Shown here in pieces: positions 42,665 to 51,157 of a DNA stretch of 64,000 bases. Both the position numbers and the translations under genes were made by a program. The DNA is from Zhongshania sp. R06B22. GTDB taxonomy: Bacteria > Pseudomonadota > Gammaproteobacteria > Pseudomonadales > Spongiibacteraceae. Each line of letters opens with the position of its first letter. Position 1 is the stretch's first letter. The stretch is from positions 2,170,001-2,234,000 of the forward strand of contig NZ_JBFRYB010000001.1 in NCBI RefSeq assembly GCF_040892595.1, in the 5' to 3' direction. The notes under the pieces are model-generated. The model worked only from the letters and a program-made list of their open reading frames with translations. It did no database searches and was not told the DNA's origin.

Positions 42665-42703
42665 AAAAAGCCGTTTCTATGTAATGTAGTGCGGCTTTTT
42701 TTA
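42665..42703 (+). terminator. Hairpin/partial terminator after acpP
   Basis: AAAAAGCCG and CGGCTTTTT pair across an 18-nt loop, followed by further T. Likely attenuates transcription into fabF. Confidence 0.62.
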
Positions 42704-42772
42704 TGCCTGAATATGCCATCCGTAGTATGAATATTACGTATGTAGTGCATGAAAGGAGATCGGGAGGGGTTT

Positions 42773-44017
42773 ATGTCTAAAAGAAGAGTCGTCGTTACCG
42801 GCATGGGTATCATCAGTCCGCTAGGGAATTCGGTGGCAGAGACCTGGCGAAACATTTTGGCGGGTAAGAGTGGTATTACAACCATAGACCGCTTTGATGT
42901 GTCGCAGTTTGCCACCCGTATTGGTGGCGCTATCAAGAACTTCGATATTGCTGATTATATGGCGGCCAAAGAAGCCAAGCGCTTCGATCCTTTTATACAT
43001 TATGGCGTTGCAGCAGCAGAGCAGGCTCTATCTGATTCTGGCATAGAGGTGACAGACGCGAATGCCCACCGAATTGGCACTGCGATAGGTTCAGGTATTG
43101 GCGGCATCGGATTAATTGAGCATAGCCGAGTAGTCATTGATAAAAGTGGCCCGCGCAAGTTATCGCCGTTTACTGTGCCCGGCGCCATTATTAATATGGT
43201 GGCCGGTGTTTTGGCCATTAAGCATAATCTGCAGGGCCCCAGTATTGCGATAAGCACCGCGTGTACCACTGGCACCCACAATATTGGTATGGCCGCGAGA
43301 ATGATTGCCTACGGCGATGCTGATGCGATGTTGGCGGGCGGTGCCGAAATGGCGACTACTCCGGTTGGCATCGGTGGTTTTGCTGCCGCACGGGCGATGT
43401 CAACGCGGAATGATGATCCTCAGGGAGCGAGTCGCCCCTGGGACAAGCAGCGTGATGGCTTTGTCTTGGGCGATGGCGCCGGCATGCTGATGCTGGAAGA
43501 GTACGAATTCGCCAAGCGCCGCGGCGCTCATATTCATGCTGAATTACTCGGTTTTGGTATGAGTTGTGATGCTTTTCATATGACGTCGCCGCCTGAAGAT
43601 GGGCGCGGCGCCCAGGCAGCGATGCAAAGTGCGCTCAATGACGCCGCCTTAAACGCAGATCAGATCGATTATATTAATGCCCATGGCACGTCAACGCAGG
43701 CGGGTGATGTTGCTGAAAGCAAAGCGATCGAGCAATTGTTGGGCTCGGCGGCTGCTAAAGTGGCCGTAAGTTCTACCAAGTCTATGGTCGGACATTTGCT
43801 GGGCGCCGCCGGCGCCGTCGAGGCGATTTTCTCGATCTTGGCGCTTCGTGATCAAGTGGCCCCCCCCACCATAAATCTAGAAGAGCCTGATGAGGGCTGT
43901 AATCTTAATTACGTCGCCAATATTTCTCAGCCCCGAAAGATTACTTGTGTGCTTTCTAATTCCTTTGGTTTTGGTGGTACTAATGGCAGCTTACTGTTCG
44001 GTAATTTGCGAAATTAA
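42773..44017 (+). CDS. fabF: 3-oxoacyl-[ACP] synthase II
   Basis: 414 residues from ATG 42773, which has GGGAGGGG 6 bp upstream; the in-frame ATG at 42749 is rejected. Catalytic C164 in [11 protein letters not shown], the two histidines in NAHGTST and [10 protein letters not shown], and the C-terminal [13 protein letters not shown]. Elongates acyl chains and sets unsaturated chain length. pabC begins in its stop codon. Confidence 0.98.
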   Translation: MSKRRVVVTGMGIISPLGNSVAETWRNILAGKSGITTIDRFDVSQFATRIGGAIKNFDIADYMAAKEAKRFDPFIHYGVAAAEQALSDSGIEVTDANAHRIGTAIGSGIGGIGLIEHSRVVIDKSGPRKLSPFTVPGAIINMVAGVLAIKHNLQGPSIAISTACTTGTHNIGMAARMIAYGDADAMLAGGAEMATTPVGIGGFAAARAMSTRNDDPQGASRPWDKQRDGFVLGDGAGMLMLEEYEFAKRRGAHIHAELLGFGMSCDAFHMTSPPEDGRGAQAAMQSALNDAALNADQIDYINAHGTSTQAGDVAESKAIEQLLGSAAAKVAVSSTKSMVGHLLGAAGAVEAIFSILALRDQVAPPTINLEEPDEGCNLNYVANISQPRKITCVLSNSFGFGGTNGSLLFGNLRN

Positions 44018-44847
44018 TGGCAAGCAATGCAGTGCTAAGCATAGTAAATGGTCAGTTTTGCGATCTGGTTTCAGCGAGTAACCGCGGCTTAGCGTATGGT
44101 GATGGCGTATTTGAGACGATTCTCGTCCGTGATTGCCAGCCATTATGGCTAGAGGACCACCTCGCTCGGCTTGCCTGCGGAGCGAAGCGGCTAAATATAC
44201 CCTGTGACACCTCTCAAATAAGGCGAGATTGTTCGCTACTATTAGCGGGCCTAAATAATACCGGTGCGGCCGTTTTGAAAGTGGTGTTAACAAGGGGGGC
44301 TGTTGCGCGGGGTTATACGCCTTATGCTGCAGAGTCTGATCGTATCCTCAGCGTTTCTACTTACACGCAATGTTGTCAATCATGGGATGACGGGATAGCC
44401 TTGGGTCTTTGCCAGGCCCAGCTTTCCGCTCAGAAGCGTTTAGCGGGAATTAAGCATTTAAATCGTTTGGAACAAGTGCTAGCAGCAGAAGAGCTACATA
44501 GACGCGGCTATCATGAAGGCTTGATGATGCAGGACGGTTTAATTATTGAGGGCAGTCGCAGCAACGTTTTTTTAGTGCTTGACGGCAAATTGTTCACGCC
44601 GTCTTTGAGCCGCTGCGGGGTTGAGGGTGTTATGCGCCAGCGTGTTTTGGCGCGCGCAGAGCAATTAGGAATTAGTGTTAATATAAGAGAGTTTGGCGTG
44701 TCCTTATTGCAGCGCGCCGAAGAGGTGTTTGTGTGTAATAGTGTTTTCGGAATTTGGCCGGTTAATAAAGTTGAGTGTATGCATAAGCAAATAGGGCCGG
44801 TAAGCCGCCTATTACAGCGGGAGTTTCACAGTTATTTCTATATTTAA
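44017..44847 (+). CDS. pabC: Aminodeoxychorismate lyase
   Basis: 276 residues, fold-type IV PLP enzyme that releases p-aminobenzoate for folate. RGLAYGDGVFETILV at the start, the PLP lysine in AGIKHLNRLEQVLA, and EGSRSNVFLVLDGKLFTPSL. ATG 44017 shares a base with the fabF stop (TAATG). mltG follows; the reading frame of mltG is already open within the last codons of pabC. Confidence 0.94.
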   Translation: MASNAVLSIVNGQFCDLVSASNRGLAYGDGVFETILVRDCQPLWLEDHLARLACGAKRLNIPCDTSQIRRDCSLLLAGLNNTGAAVLKVVLTRGAVARGYTPYAAESDRILSVSTYTQCCQSWDDGIALGLCQAQLSAQKRLAGIKHLNRLEQVLAAEELHRRGYHEGLMMQDGLIIEGSRSNVFLVLDGKLFTPSLSRCGVEGVMRQRVLARAEQLGISVNIREFGVSLLQRAEEVFVCNSVFGIWPVNKVECMHKQIGPVSRLLQREFHSYFYI

Positions 44848-44890
44848 GTTATTTAAGGCCGCTTTAGCGTTAATTTTTCCGCTCATTATC

Positions 44891-45895
44891 ATGGTGCTTG
44901 TCGGAATCTGGTATCTCGATGACTATTTAGATCGTGAGCTCCCCTTGGCTGAGCCCACTGCCGTGTTTGTCTTAGAGCCGGGTACTGGCTTTTCCGCGAT
45001 GGTCAATCAGTTTAAGCAGCTCGGCTGGATAGAAAATCCGCAGGTGCTCAAGCTGTATGGCCGTCTCAATCCGGCCATCACGCATATAAAAGCGGGAGAG
45101 TATCTATTTGAGCACGGAGTATCGCTGGCGGAGAGCTTAGAGTTATTGCGCGAGGGTGATGTTGTTCGTCATCAGCTAACACTGCTTGAAGGCTGGACTG
45201 TAGATCAAATACTCTCACACTTAGCAAATCAACCCTTGCTGGGGAAGGAGTCGCTGCAGAACGACGCTAATATATGGCAGTCACTTGGAATTGATGAGCC
45301 GTTTTCGCTTTTACCGGAAGGTCTGTTCTTCCCTGATACCTACGATTATCATCGTGATGATTTGCCCAGCAGTGTTCTGCTGCGTGCTTATAAGCGTATG
45401 CAGCGTGTTTTAAATGATGAGTGGGAAGCGCGGGATGTCGGGCTTCCCTACGAAAATGCATACCAAGCATTGATCATGGCATCCATTATTGAAAAGGAAA
45501 CCGGCGTGCCAGAAGAGCGCGCCGAAATTGCTGGGGTATTTGTGCGTAGGTTGAGGCTTGGTATGCGCTTGCAAACTGATCCTACTGTGATTTATGGATT
45601 AGGAGCGGCTTACAGCGGTAATTTGCGGCGTTCACACTTGCGCGATGAGTCCAATATTTATAATACCTACCGTCAGGATGGCCTACCACCAAGTCCAATT
45701 GCCTCGGCGGGCCGGGAGGCAATCCATGCTGCCTTGCATCCAGCCGAGGGTGAGGCAATCTTCTTTGTGGCGAAGGGGGATGGTAGTCATTATTTTTCAG
45801 TTACTCTCAAGGAACATGAGGCAGCGGTAAAGCGCTATCAACTTAGCCAGCGCCGAGCAGATTATCGCTCTGCGCCACCTGCCTCGGAGAAATAA
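44891..45895 (+). CDS. mltG: Endolytic murein transglycosylase MltG (start probably further upstream)
   Basis: 334 residues from ATG 44891. Cleaves nascent glycan strands at the inner membrane and ends their growth. LysM-like first domain (VFVLEPGTGFSAMVNQFKQLGWI) and the YceG domain with ASIIEKETGVPEERAEIAGVF holding the catalytic Glu, then LGMRLQTDPTVIYG. The family needs an N-terminal membrane anchor. With ATG 44891 only MVLVGIWYL remains, whereas the in-frame codons before it read LFKAALALIFPLII and complete the anchor. No ATG, GTG or TTG occurs between the preceding in-frame stop (44801) and 44891; ATT 44834 (GGGAG 10 bp upstream) or ATA 44840 could be the true start. Confidence 0.92.
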   Translation: MVLVGIWYLDDYLDRELPLAEPTAVFVLEPGTGFSAMVNQFKQLGWIENPQVLKLYGRLNPAITHIKAGEYLFEHGVSLAESLELLREGDVVRHQLTLLEGWTVDQILSHLANQPLLGKESLQNDANIWQSLGIDEPFSLLPEGLFFPDTYDYHRDDLPSSVLLRAYKRMQRVLNDEWEARDVGLPYENAYQALIMASIIEKETGVPEERAEIAGVFVRRLRLGMRLQTDPTVIYGLGAAYSGNLRRSHLRDESNIYNTYRQDGLPPSPIASAGREAIHAALHPAEGEAIFFVAKGDGSHYFSVTLKEHEAAVKRYQLSQRRADYRSAPPASEK

Positions 45896-46552
45896 ATGAG
45901 CGAGCAAGTAAGAGGCCGTTTTATTACGGTTGAGGGCACCGAGGGTGTCGGTAAATCTACTAATATTGCCTTTATTCAAACTTTGCTCGATGACGCTAAC
46001 ATTCCCCATATAGTTAGTAGAGAGCCGGGCGGCACGCCCTTGGCAGAAGAAATCCGCAATGTTTTAGTGGTGCCGCGTGACGAGGCGATGTGCGAACTCT
46101 CCGAGTTGTTGCTGGTGTTTGCTGCGCGTGCTCAGCATTTAAAGACCTTAATAGAGCCGGCTTTGGAGCAAGGGATTTGGGTGCTGTGTGATCGCTTTAC
46201 TGATGCGACCTTTGCTTATCAGGGGGGCGGACGAGGAATATCTGTCGATCTTATCAGTCAATTACAAGATTTGGTGCAGGGGCGCGTGCGCCCCGACTGC
46301 ACTTTGCTGCTTGACGCGCCGGTCGATGTCGGTATGGCACGGGCTGGAGCGCGTGGTGCGCTTGATCGTTTCGAGCAAGAAAAACAGACATTTTTTGAAA
46401 AGGTTCGCGGTGCTTATTTACAGCGTGTCGAGCAGGAGCCAGACCGTTTTGCGGTGGTTGATGCCAGTGCTGATCTAAACACCGTTCAGGCCAACATAGC
46501 GCAGGCTTTAATCGCTCAAATTGATTTGTACAACGGCGGTCGACATGGCTGA
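45896..46552 (+). CDS. tmk: Thymidylate kinase
   Basis: 218 residues. Phosphorylates dTMP to dTDP. P-loop EGTEGVGKST, the DR(Y/F) motif in LCDRFTDATFAYQGGGR, and LLLDAPVDVGMARAGARG preceding the LID region. ATG directly follows the mltG stop. holB overlaps its end by 8 bp. Confidence 0.97.
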   Translation: MSEQVRGRFITVEGTEGVGKSTNIAFIQTLLDDANIPHIVSREPGGTPLAEEIRNVLVVPRDEAMCELSELLLVFAARAQHLKTLIEPALEQGIWVLCDRFTDATFAYQGGGRGISVDLISQLQDLVQGRVRPDCTLLLDAPVDVGMARAGARGALDRFEQEKQTFFEKVRGAYLQRVEQEPDRFAVVDASADLNTVQANIAQALIAQIDLYNGGRHG

Positions 46553-47534
46553 GCCGCTGGTTGCGTATTCGTGGCAAATGAGCCAGTGGCAGCATTTGCA
46601 ACAGTTAATAGAATCTGGCCGTCTACCTCATGCCTTATTATTAGTCGGACCGGATTCGATAGGTAAGCTGCGTTTTGCGAAAGCCCTTGCGGGCTATTTG
46701 CTGTGTGAATCTCCCGGCCAACTTGCGGCCTGTGGTCATTGCCGCAGTTGCCATTTTCAAATAGACGCCAGTAATCCGGATTATCGTGAGATTTGTCCCG
46801 ATGAAGGCAAGCGTCAGATAGGGATAGATCAAGTGCGCAGCTTGCTGAATTTTTCAGGACAACATGCGCACCGCGATAACGGTAAAAAAATCGTCGTTAT
46901 TCATCCCGCAGAGGCGATGAATGTGTTTACCGCCAATGCGCTCTTAAAAACCTTAGAAGAGCCCAATGCGGGCACAGTTTTAATATTGGTGAGTCACAGT
47001 AGTAGTCAATTATTGCCAACGATACGATCGCGCTGCGTTCAGTTGCGTTTTGGGGTGCCAGATGCCGCGCTCGCAGAGTCATGGTTGCGTGATTATGTTG
47101 GCGACGGCGAGCTAAGCAAGACTTTGTTAAGAGAGGTTGGCGGCCGGCCCTTAGCGGCGCGGCAAACCTTTGACGATGACGGTTTGGCCGTTCGTCAAAG
47201 CTTTGACTCGGCGCTGACCGAACTGTTTGAAGGCCAGAAAACAGCGCTGCAAGTCGCCGAGGAATTACTTGATAAAGATATACTGCAGGTGCTGGATTGG
47301 TGGTGTAGACGACTGATGGATTTATCACGTCATCAGCTGGCGTCTCATGCCTTAGCGGCGGAAAGTTGGCAGCGATTTAAGGTTCTGCCGCCTGCGTTGG
47401 TCATGCAAACATTGCAGCGCGGCTTAGAATTACGATCAGGATTCAGTCGGGGTGTGGCATTAAATAAGCGCCTAGTGTTAGAAACTCTCTTTCTTGAATG
47501 GGTGGCGCTATGCCAGCGTAATGCGGCATCATAA
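46545..47534 (+). CDS. holB: DNA polymerase III subunit delta'
   Basis: 329 residues from ATG 46545. Clamp-loader subunit of the replicative polymerase. LPHALLLVGPDSIGKLRFA (degenerate P-loop), the zinc module CGHCRSCHF, VVIHPAEAMNVFTANALLKTLEEPNAGTVLILVSHSSSQLLPTIRSRC. The Zn cysteines and the SRC motif are intact. The longer reading from 46521 is not needed. Confidence 0.95.
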   Translation: MAEPLVAYSWQMSQWQHLQQLIESGRLPHALLLVGPDSIGKLRFAKALAGYLLCESPGQLAACGHCRSCHFQIDASNPDYREICPDEGKRQIGIDQVRSLLNFSGQHAHRDNGKKIVVIHPAEAMNVFTANALLKTLEEPNAGTVLILVSHSSSQLLPTIRSRCVQLRFGVPDAALAESWLRDYVGDGELSKTLLREVGGRPLAARQTFDDDGLAVRQSFDSALTELFEGQKTALQVAEELLDKDILQVLDWWCRRLMDLSRHQLASHALAAESWQRFKVLPPALVMQTLQRGLELRSGFSRGVALNKRLVLETLFLEWVALCQRNAAS

Positions 47535-47607
47535 GAGCTTGCTATATTGAGTAGTGTTGCTGAAATTGGCTATAAGTAAATGGATGTGAGTAAGTGGGGT
47601 TGAATAT

Positions 47608-47958
47608 ATGAGCGGTGCGCAGGGTGCACGTAACGGTATTTTGTCTCTTACTATTAGAGATAAGGCCGTTCTCTATGCGGCGTATATGCCATTTATAGTC
47701 GATGGCGGTTTGTTTGTGCCTACCACTAAGTCCTACCAAGTGGGTGATGAAGTGTTCATGCTACTTACCTTGATGGACGAGCCAGAAAAACTCCCGATTG
47801 CTGGCAAAGTCGTATGGATCACTCCCCGCGGTGCGCAGAGCAACCGAGCGGCGGGTATTGGCGTGCAGTTTATTGGTGGTGACGGCGTTGCCAATAAAAA
47901 AATCGAGTCGTATCTTGCTGGTATTCTTGAGTCAGACAAACCCACGCATACCATGTAA
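47608..47958 (+). CDS. pilZ: PilZ domain protein
   Basis: 116 residues. Resembles the type IV pilus protein PilZ itself, which lies after holB in Pseudomonas. It lacks the RxxxR and (D/N)xSxxG motifs needed to bind cyclic di-GMP (here LYAAYMPFIVDGGLFVPT), as in the archetypal PilZ. Needed for pilus assembly through PilB/FimX interactions in pseudomonads. Confidence 0.92.
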   Translation: MSGAQGARNGILSLTIRDKAVLYAAYMPFIVDGGLFVPTTKSYQVGDEVFMLLTLMDEPEKLPIAGKVVWITPRGAQSNRAAGIGVQFIGGDGVANKKIESYLAGILESDKPTHTM

Positions 47959-47964
47959 ACCATC

Positions 47965-47984
47965 ACAGGCCGATTCAGGCCTGT
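47965..47984 (+). terminator. Hairpin after pilZ
   Basis: ACAGGCC, 6-nt loop, GGCCTGT, followed by an A/T-rich stretch (ATTTAAATTATT) rather than a pure T-run. Possible partial terminator before tatD. Confidence 0.45.
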
Positions 47985-48011
47985 ATTTAAATTATTAAAA
48001 ACGGAAGCCTC

Positions 48012-48788
48012 ATGCTTGTAGACAGCCATTGTCATCTTGATCGCATTGATCTGAAACCCTATGGCGGTGACTTAGATTTAGCCATTCAGGCGGCGACGGA
48101 ACGCGGCGTGTCGAAAATGCTGTGTATTGGTATCGACTTAGGTAATGCGCCTGCCGTGGTCGCGATCGCCGAACGATTCCCGCAAATATACGCCTCCGTG
48201 GGTGTGCACCCCCTCGATATTAGCGATGAGATCTGTTCAGTGCAGACGCTGACGGAGCTGGCAGACCATCCCAAGGTCGTTGCCATCGGTGAAACTGGCT
48301 TGGATTATTATTACAGCAGTGAGCGAAAAGTGGATCAGCAGCGCAGTTTTGCCCAGCATCTGCAGGTGTCGGCTGTGTGCGGTAAACCAACGATAGTCCA
48401 TACCCGCGATGCCCGTGAAGATACCTTGGCGATTATTGCTGAGCATGGGTCTCCTCAAGTAGGCGGGGTTTTGCATTGCTTTACTGAATCTTGGGAAATG
48501 GCGGAAGCCGCGATGGCAATGGGTTACTACATTTCCTTTTCCGGCATTATCACGTTTAAAAATGCCAACGAGCTGCGCGAGGTCGTTCGCCGTGTTCCCA
48601 TTGAGCGTTTGCTGGTCGAGACCGATTCCCCGTATCTCGCGCCGGTGCCATACCGCGGCAAGAAAAACGAGCCTAAATATGTTGTTGAAGTGGCCGAGTG
48701 TGTCGCGGAGTTAAAGGGCTTGTCTTACGAGGATGTATTACGCCACACCACCCAAAACTTTGAACGTCTGTTTCCCTTAGCAAAATAG
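48012..48788 (+). CDS. ycfH: TatD family metal-dependent DNase (YcfH-like)
   Basis: 258 residues, TIM-barrel hydrolase. Metal motifs DSHCHLD, GVHPLDI, GETGLDYYYS, KPTIVHTRDA, GVLHCFTESWE and LVETDSPYLAP are all intact. The pilZ-tatD order is that of pseudomonads. GGAAG precedes ATG 48012. Confidence 0.94.
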   Translation: MLVDSHCHLDRIDLKPYGGDLDLAIQAATERGVSKMLCIGIDLGNAPAVVAIAERFPQIYASVGVHPLDISDEICSVQTLTELADHPKVVAIGETGLDYYYSSERKVDQQRSFAQHLQVSAVCGKPTIVHTRDAREDTLAIIAEHGSPQVGGVLHCFTESWEMAEAAMAMGYYISFSGIITFKNANELREVVRRVPIERLLVETDSPYLAPVPYRGKKNEPKYVVEVAECVAELKGLSYEDVLRHTTQNFERLFPLAK

Positions 48789-48834
48789 TCCCAAGCCTGG
48801 ATGAGTAGTCCTTTCCGCCCTAGGAGGTAGTGCA

Positions 48835-49953
48835 TTGAGCACAGAAAATTTATTAACCACCCCGTTAAATGCGCTTCATCGCGAGCTTTCTGCAAAAATG
48901 GTGCCCTTTGCGGGCTACGATATGCCAGTGCAATACCCCTTGGGTGTGCTTAAAGAACATTTGCATGTGCGCGCTGCAGCGGGTGTGTTTGACGTTTCCC
49001 ATATGGGTCAAATTCGCGTGAGTGGCGAGAATGTCGCGGCTGAATTAGAAAAACTAATGCCGCAGGATGTCTTGGGTCTACCCCTTAATCGGCAGCGCTA
49101 TGGCCTGCTGACGAATGAGCAGGGCGGTATTCTGGATGATTTGATGTTTGCTAATTGTGGTGATTACTTTCTTTTAATTGTGAATGCTGCCTGCAAGCAT
49201 CAAGATTTTGCGTGGCTGCGCAAACATTTACCGGCCAGCGTCGAGATGGAGATGCTCGAGGATCAGGGTTTGCTGGCATTGCAGGGACCGAAGGCGCGCC
49301 AGGTCTTGTCGCGTTTCGCGGCTGAGACGGCAGCAATGGTGTTTATGGATACCGCAAACTGCACGATAGACGGTATTGAGTGTTGGCTAAGTTGCTCGGG
49401 CTACACTGGCGAAGACGGATTTGAAATTTCTGTAGCGCCAGAAAAGGCCGAGGCGCTAGCGCGCATTCTGCTGGCTCAATCCGAAGTCGAATTTATTGGC
49501 CTGGGCGCAAGAGATTCACTGCGGCTAGAGGCCGGCTTGTGTCTTTACGGACACGATATGAATGACACCATCAGTCCTATTAGAGCTAATTTGCTGTGGT
49601 CGATTTCAAAAGCTCGGCGACCGGATGGCGCGCGCAGCGGCGGTTATCCCGGTGCAGATGTCATTGCCCAGGAGTTAAATGACGGCGTAGCAGAAAAGCG
49701 GGTCTTGATTGATGTGGAGGGCAGGGCGCCGGTGCGCGAAGGCGCCGATATTGTCACCGCCAGTGGTGATATTGTCGGGCGGGTGAGCAGTGGGGGCTTT
49801 GGTCCCAGTGTTGGGCGGCCAATTGTCATGGCCTATGTATCGACTGCAACCCTTAAAGCACAGAAGCCATTATTTGCCAGTGTGCGGGGCAAGCAATTGC
49901 CGGTGATGTTCAGGCCTTCACCTTTTGTAGAGCAGCGCTATTATCGCGGTTAG
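48835..49953 (+). CDS. gcvT: Aminomethyltransferase (glycine cleavage T protein)
   Basis: 372 residues. LHRELSAKMVPFAGYDMPVQY, VFDVSHMGQIRVSG, the CSGYTGEDGFEISV folate segment, GLGARDSLRLEAGLCLYGHDM and FVEQRYYRG are typical of GcvT rather than YgfZ. TTG 48835 is preceded by a perfect AGGAGGT at 6 bp. GcvH and GcvP are not adjacent: the next gene is a glycosidase. So this may be the T protein of a split system or a paralogue with another methyl donor. Confidence 0.93.
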   Translation: MSTENLLTTPLNALHRELSAKMVPFAGYDMPVQYPLGVLKEHLHVRAAAGVFDVSHMGQIRVSGENVAAELEKLMPQDVLGLPLNRQRYGLLTNEQGGILDDLMFANCGDYFLLIVNAACKHQDFAWLRKHLPASVEMEMLEDQGLLALQGPKARQVLSRFAAETAAMVFMDTANCTIDGIECWLSCSGYTGEDGFEISVAPEKAEALARILLAQSEVEFIGLGARDSLRLEAGLCLYGHDMNDTISPIRANLLWSISKARRPDGARSGGYPGADVIAQELNDGVAEKRVLIDVEGRAPVREGADIVTASGDIVGRVSSGGFGPSVGRPIVMAYVSTATLKAQKPLFASVRGKQLPVMFRPSPFVEQRYYRG

Positions 49954-49972
49954 CCATTGTGAGGAAGGTGCT

Positions 49973-51040
49973 GTGAGTAAACCTTTTACAACATCGATTA
50001 TCGAAGGTTTTTATGGGCGCGAGTGGACTTGGGCGCAGCGTTTCAGCTTGCCGGCTCTCGTTGCGAAATGGCAATACAGCAGCTACATCTACGCGCCAAA
50101 GGGTGACGCCAGTTTAAGAAATAATTGGGCGCAGCCCTTTGAGCCAAGCCATAGAGTTAATTTAGAGAACCTTGGAGCAAGCTGCCACGCGTCTGGTTTA
50201 GGTTGGGGTTTGGGTTTGTCTCCCGTTGGTTTGCAGGCAAATTATGGCGCGAGTGACAGGCGGCTATTAAAAGATAAAGTCGCTGAAATTCAAGAGCTTA
50301 ATTTAGATGTATTATGGATTTTATTCGATGATCTGCCGGCGGGAAATCCGCAGTTAGCGCAGAATCAAATCGCCGTGGTTAATGATGTTAAACAGCAATT
50401 GCCCGGTGTTCAGCTGGCAATGTGCCCAAGCTATTACAGTTTTGATCCAATACTTGAAGACTTGTTTGGTAAGTGCCCAGACCATTATTTTAGTGATCTG
50501 AATGCTGGGCTTACTCAGGATATTGATCTGCTGTGGACGGGTAATAGAGTCATCAGTGATGGTTATACCGGCGATGATTGCCAGCGCGCTGCAGAGTTGC
50601 TGGGAAGGAAGCCACTAATTTGGGATAACTATCCCGTCAATGATGGCCGTAAAACCAGCCGTTTTCTGCATTTGGCGCCGTTTACTGGCCGCTCGTCAGA
50701 GATGGCTCAGTGGTGTCGCGGTCACGCCGTTAATCCCATGAATCAATTTCATTTATCCATGTTGGTCCTGCCAACGCTGGCAGCCGTCTATACTAGCAAA
50801 GCCAGCTACAATCCTGATCTTGCGTTTAAGGCTGCTCTTGCTGGATTGCCGGCGCAGTTGAGGGAGTTAATGTTGCGAGATGCGTTACTCTTTCAAGAAA
50901 AAGGCCTAGACGGCATCACTGCAGGCGAGAAGGCCGAGCTGGTAAATAGTTACCGTAAAATAGCCCATCCTCTGGCCGCTGAAGTTTGCGAGTGGCTGGA
51001 TGAGGGCTATCGTTTTGACCCCGCTTGTTTGACTGATTAA
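49973..51040 (+). CDS. GH84-type beta-N-acetylglucosaminidase (O-GlcNAcase-like)
   Basis: 355 residues. GH84 landmarks in order: IIEGFYGREWTW, SSYIYAPKGD, WILFDDLPAG with the adjacent catalytic aspartates D119-D120, LAMCPSYY, LLWTGNRVISD and IWDNYPVNDG. Hydrolyses terminal beta-linked GlcNAc by substrate-assisted catalysis in this family. There is no signal peptide and no C-terminal binding module, so the enzyme should be cytoplasmic, unlike most bacterial GH84 proteins. GTG start with AGGAAG upstream; 19 bp after gcvT. Substrate unknown. Confidence 0.88.
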   Translation: MSKPFTTSIIEGFYGREWTWAQRFSLPALVAKWQYSSYIYAPKGDASLRNNWAQPFEPSHRVNLENLGASCHASGLGWGLGLSPVGLQANYGASDRRLLKDKVAEIQELNLDVLWILFDDLPAGNPQLAQNQIAVVNDVKQQLPGVQLAMCPSYYSFDPILEDLFGKCPDHYFSDLNAGLTQDIDLLWTGNRVISDGYTGDDCQRAAELLGRKPLIWDNYPVNDGRKTSRFLHLAPFTGRSSEMAQWCRGHAVNPMNQFHLSMLVLPTLAAVYTSKASYNPDLAFKAALAGLPAQLRELMLRDALLFQEKGLDGITAGEKAELVNSYRKIAHPLAAEVCEWLDEGYRFDPACLTD

Positions 51041-51091
51041 ATAACGGCGGAGCTTGCCAATATTTTGCTAATACGGTAGTTTTAGCACCCA

Positions 51092-51110
51092 ATGTTTACA
51101 TGGTAAACAT
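51092..51110. promoter_or_regulatory. Palindrome upstream of fadBA, candidate operator
   Basis: ATGTTTAC, 3-bp centre, GTAAACAT, 47 bp before the fadB ATG. Fits binding of a dimeric fatty-acid-responsive repressor. It does not match the E. coli FadR consensus. Confidence 0.62.
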
Positions 51111-51157
51111 AAAAGTATGGCAAATGCCGCCGCCACAACTCAATTTGAGGAACAAAA

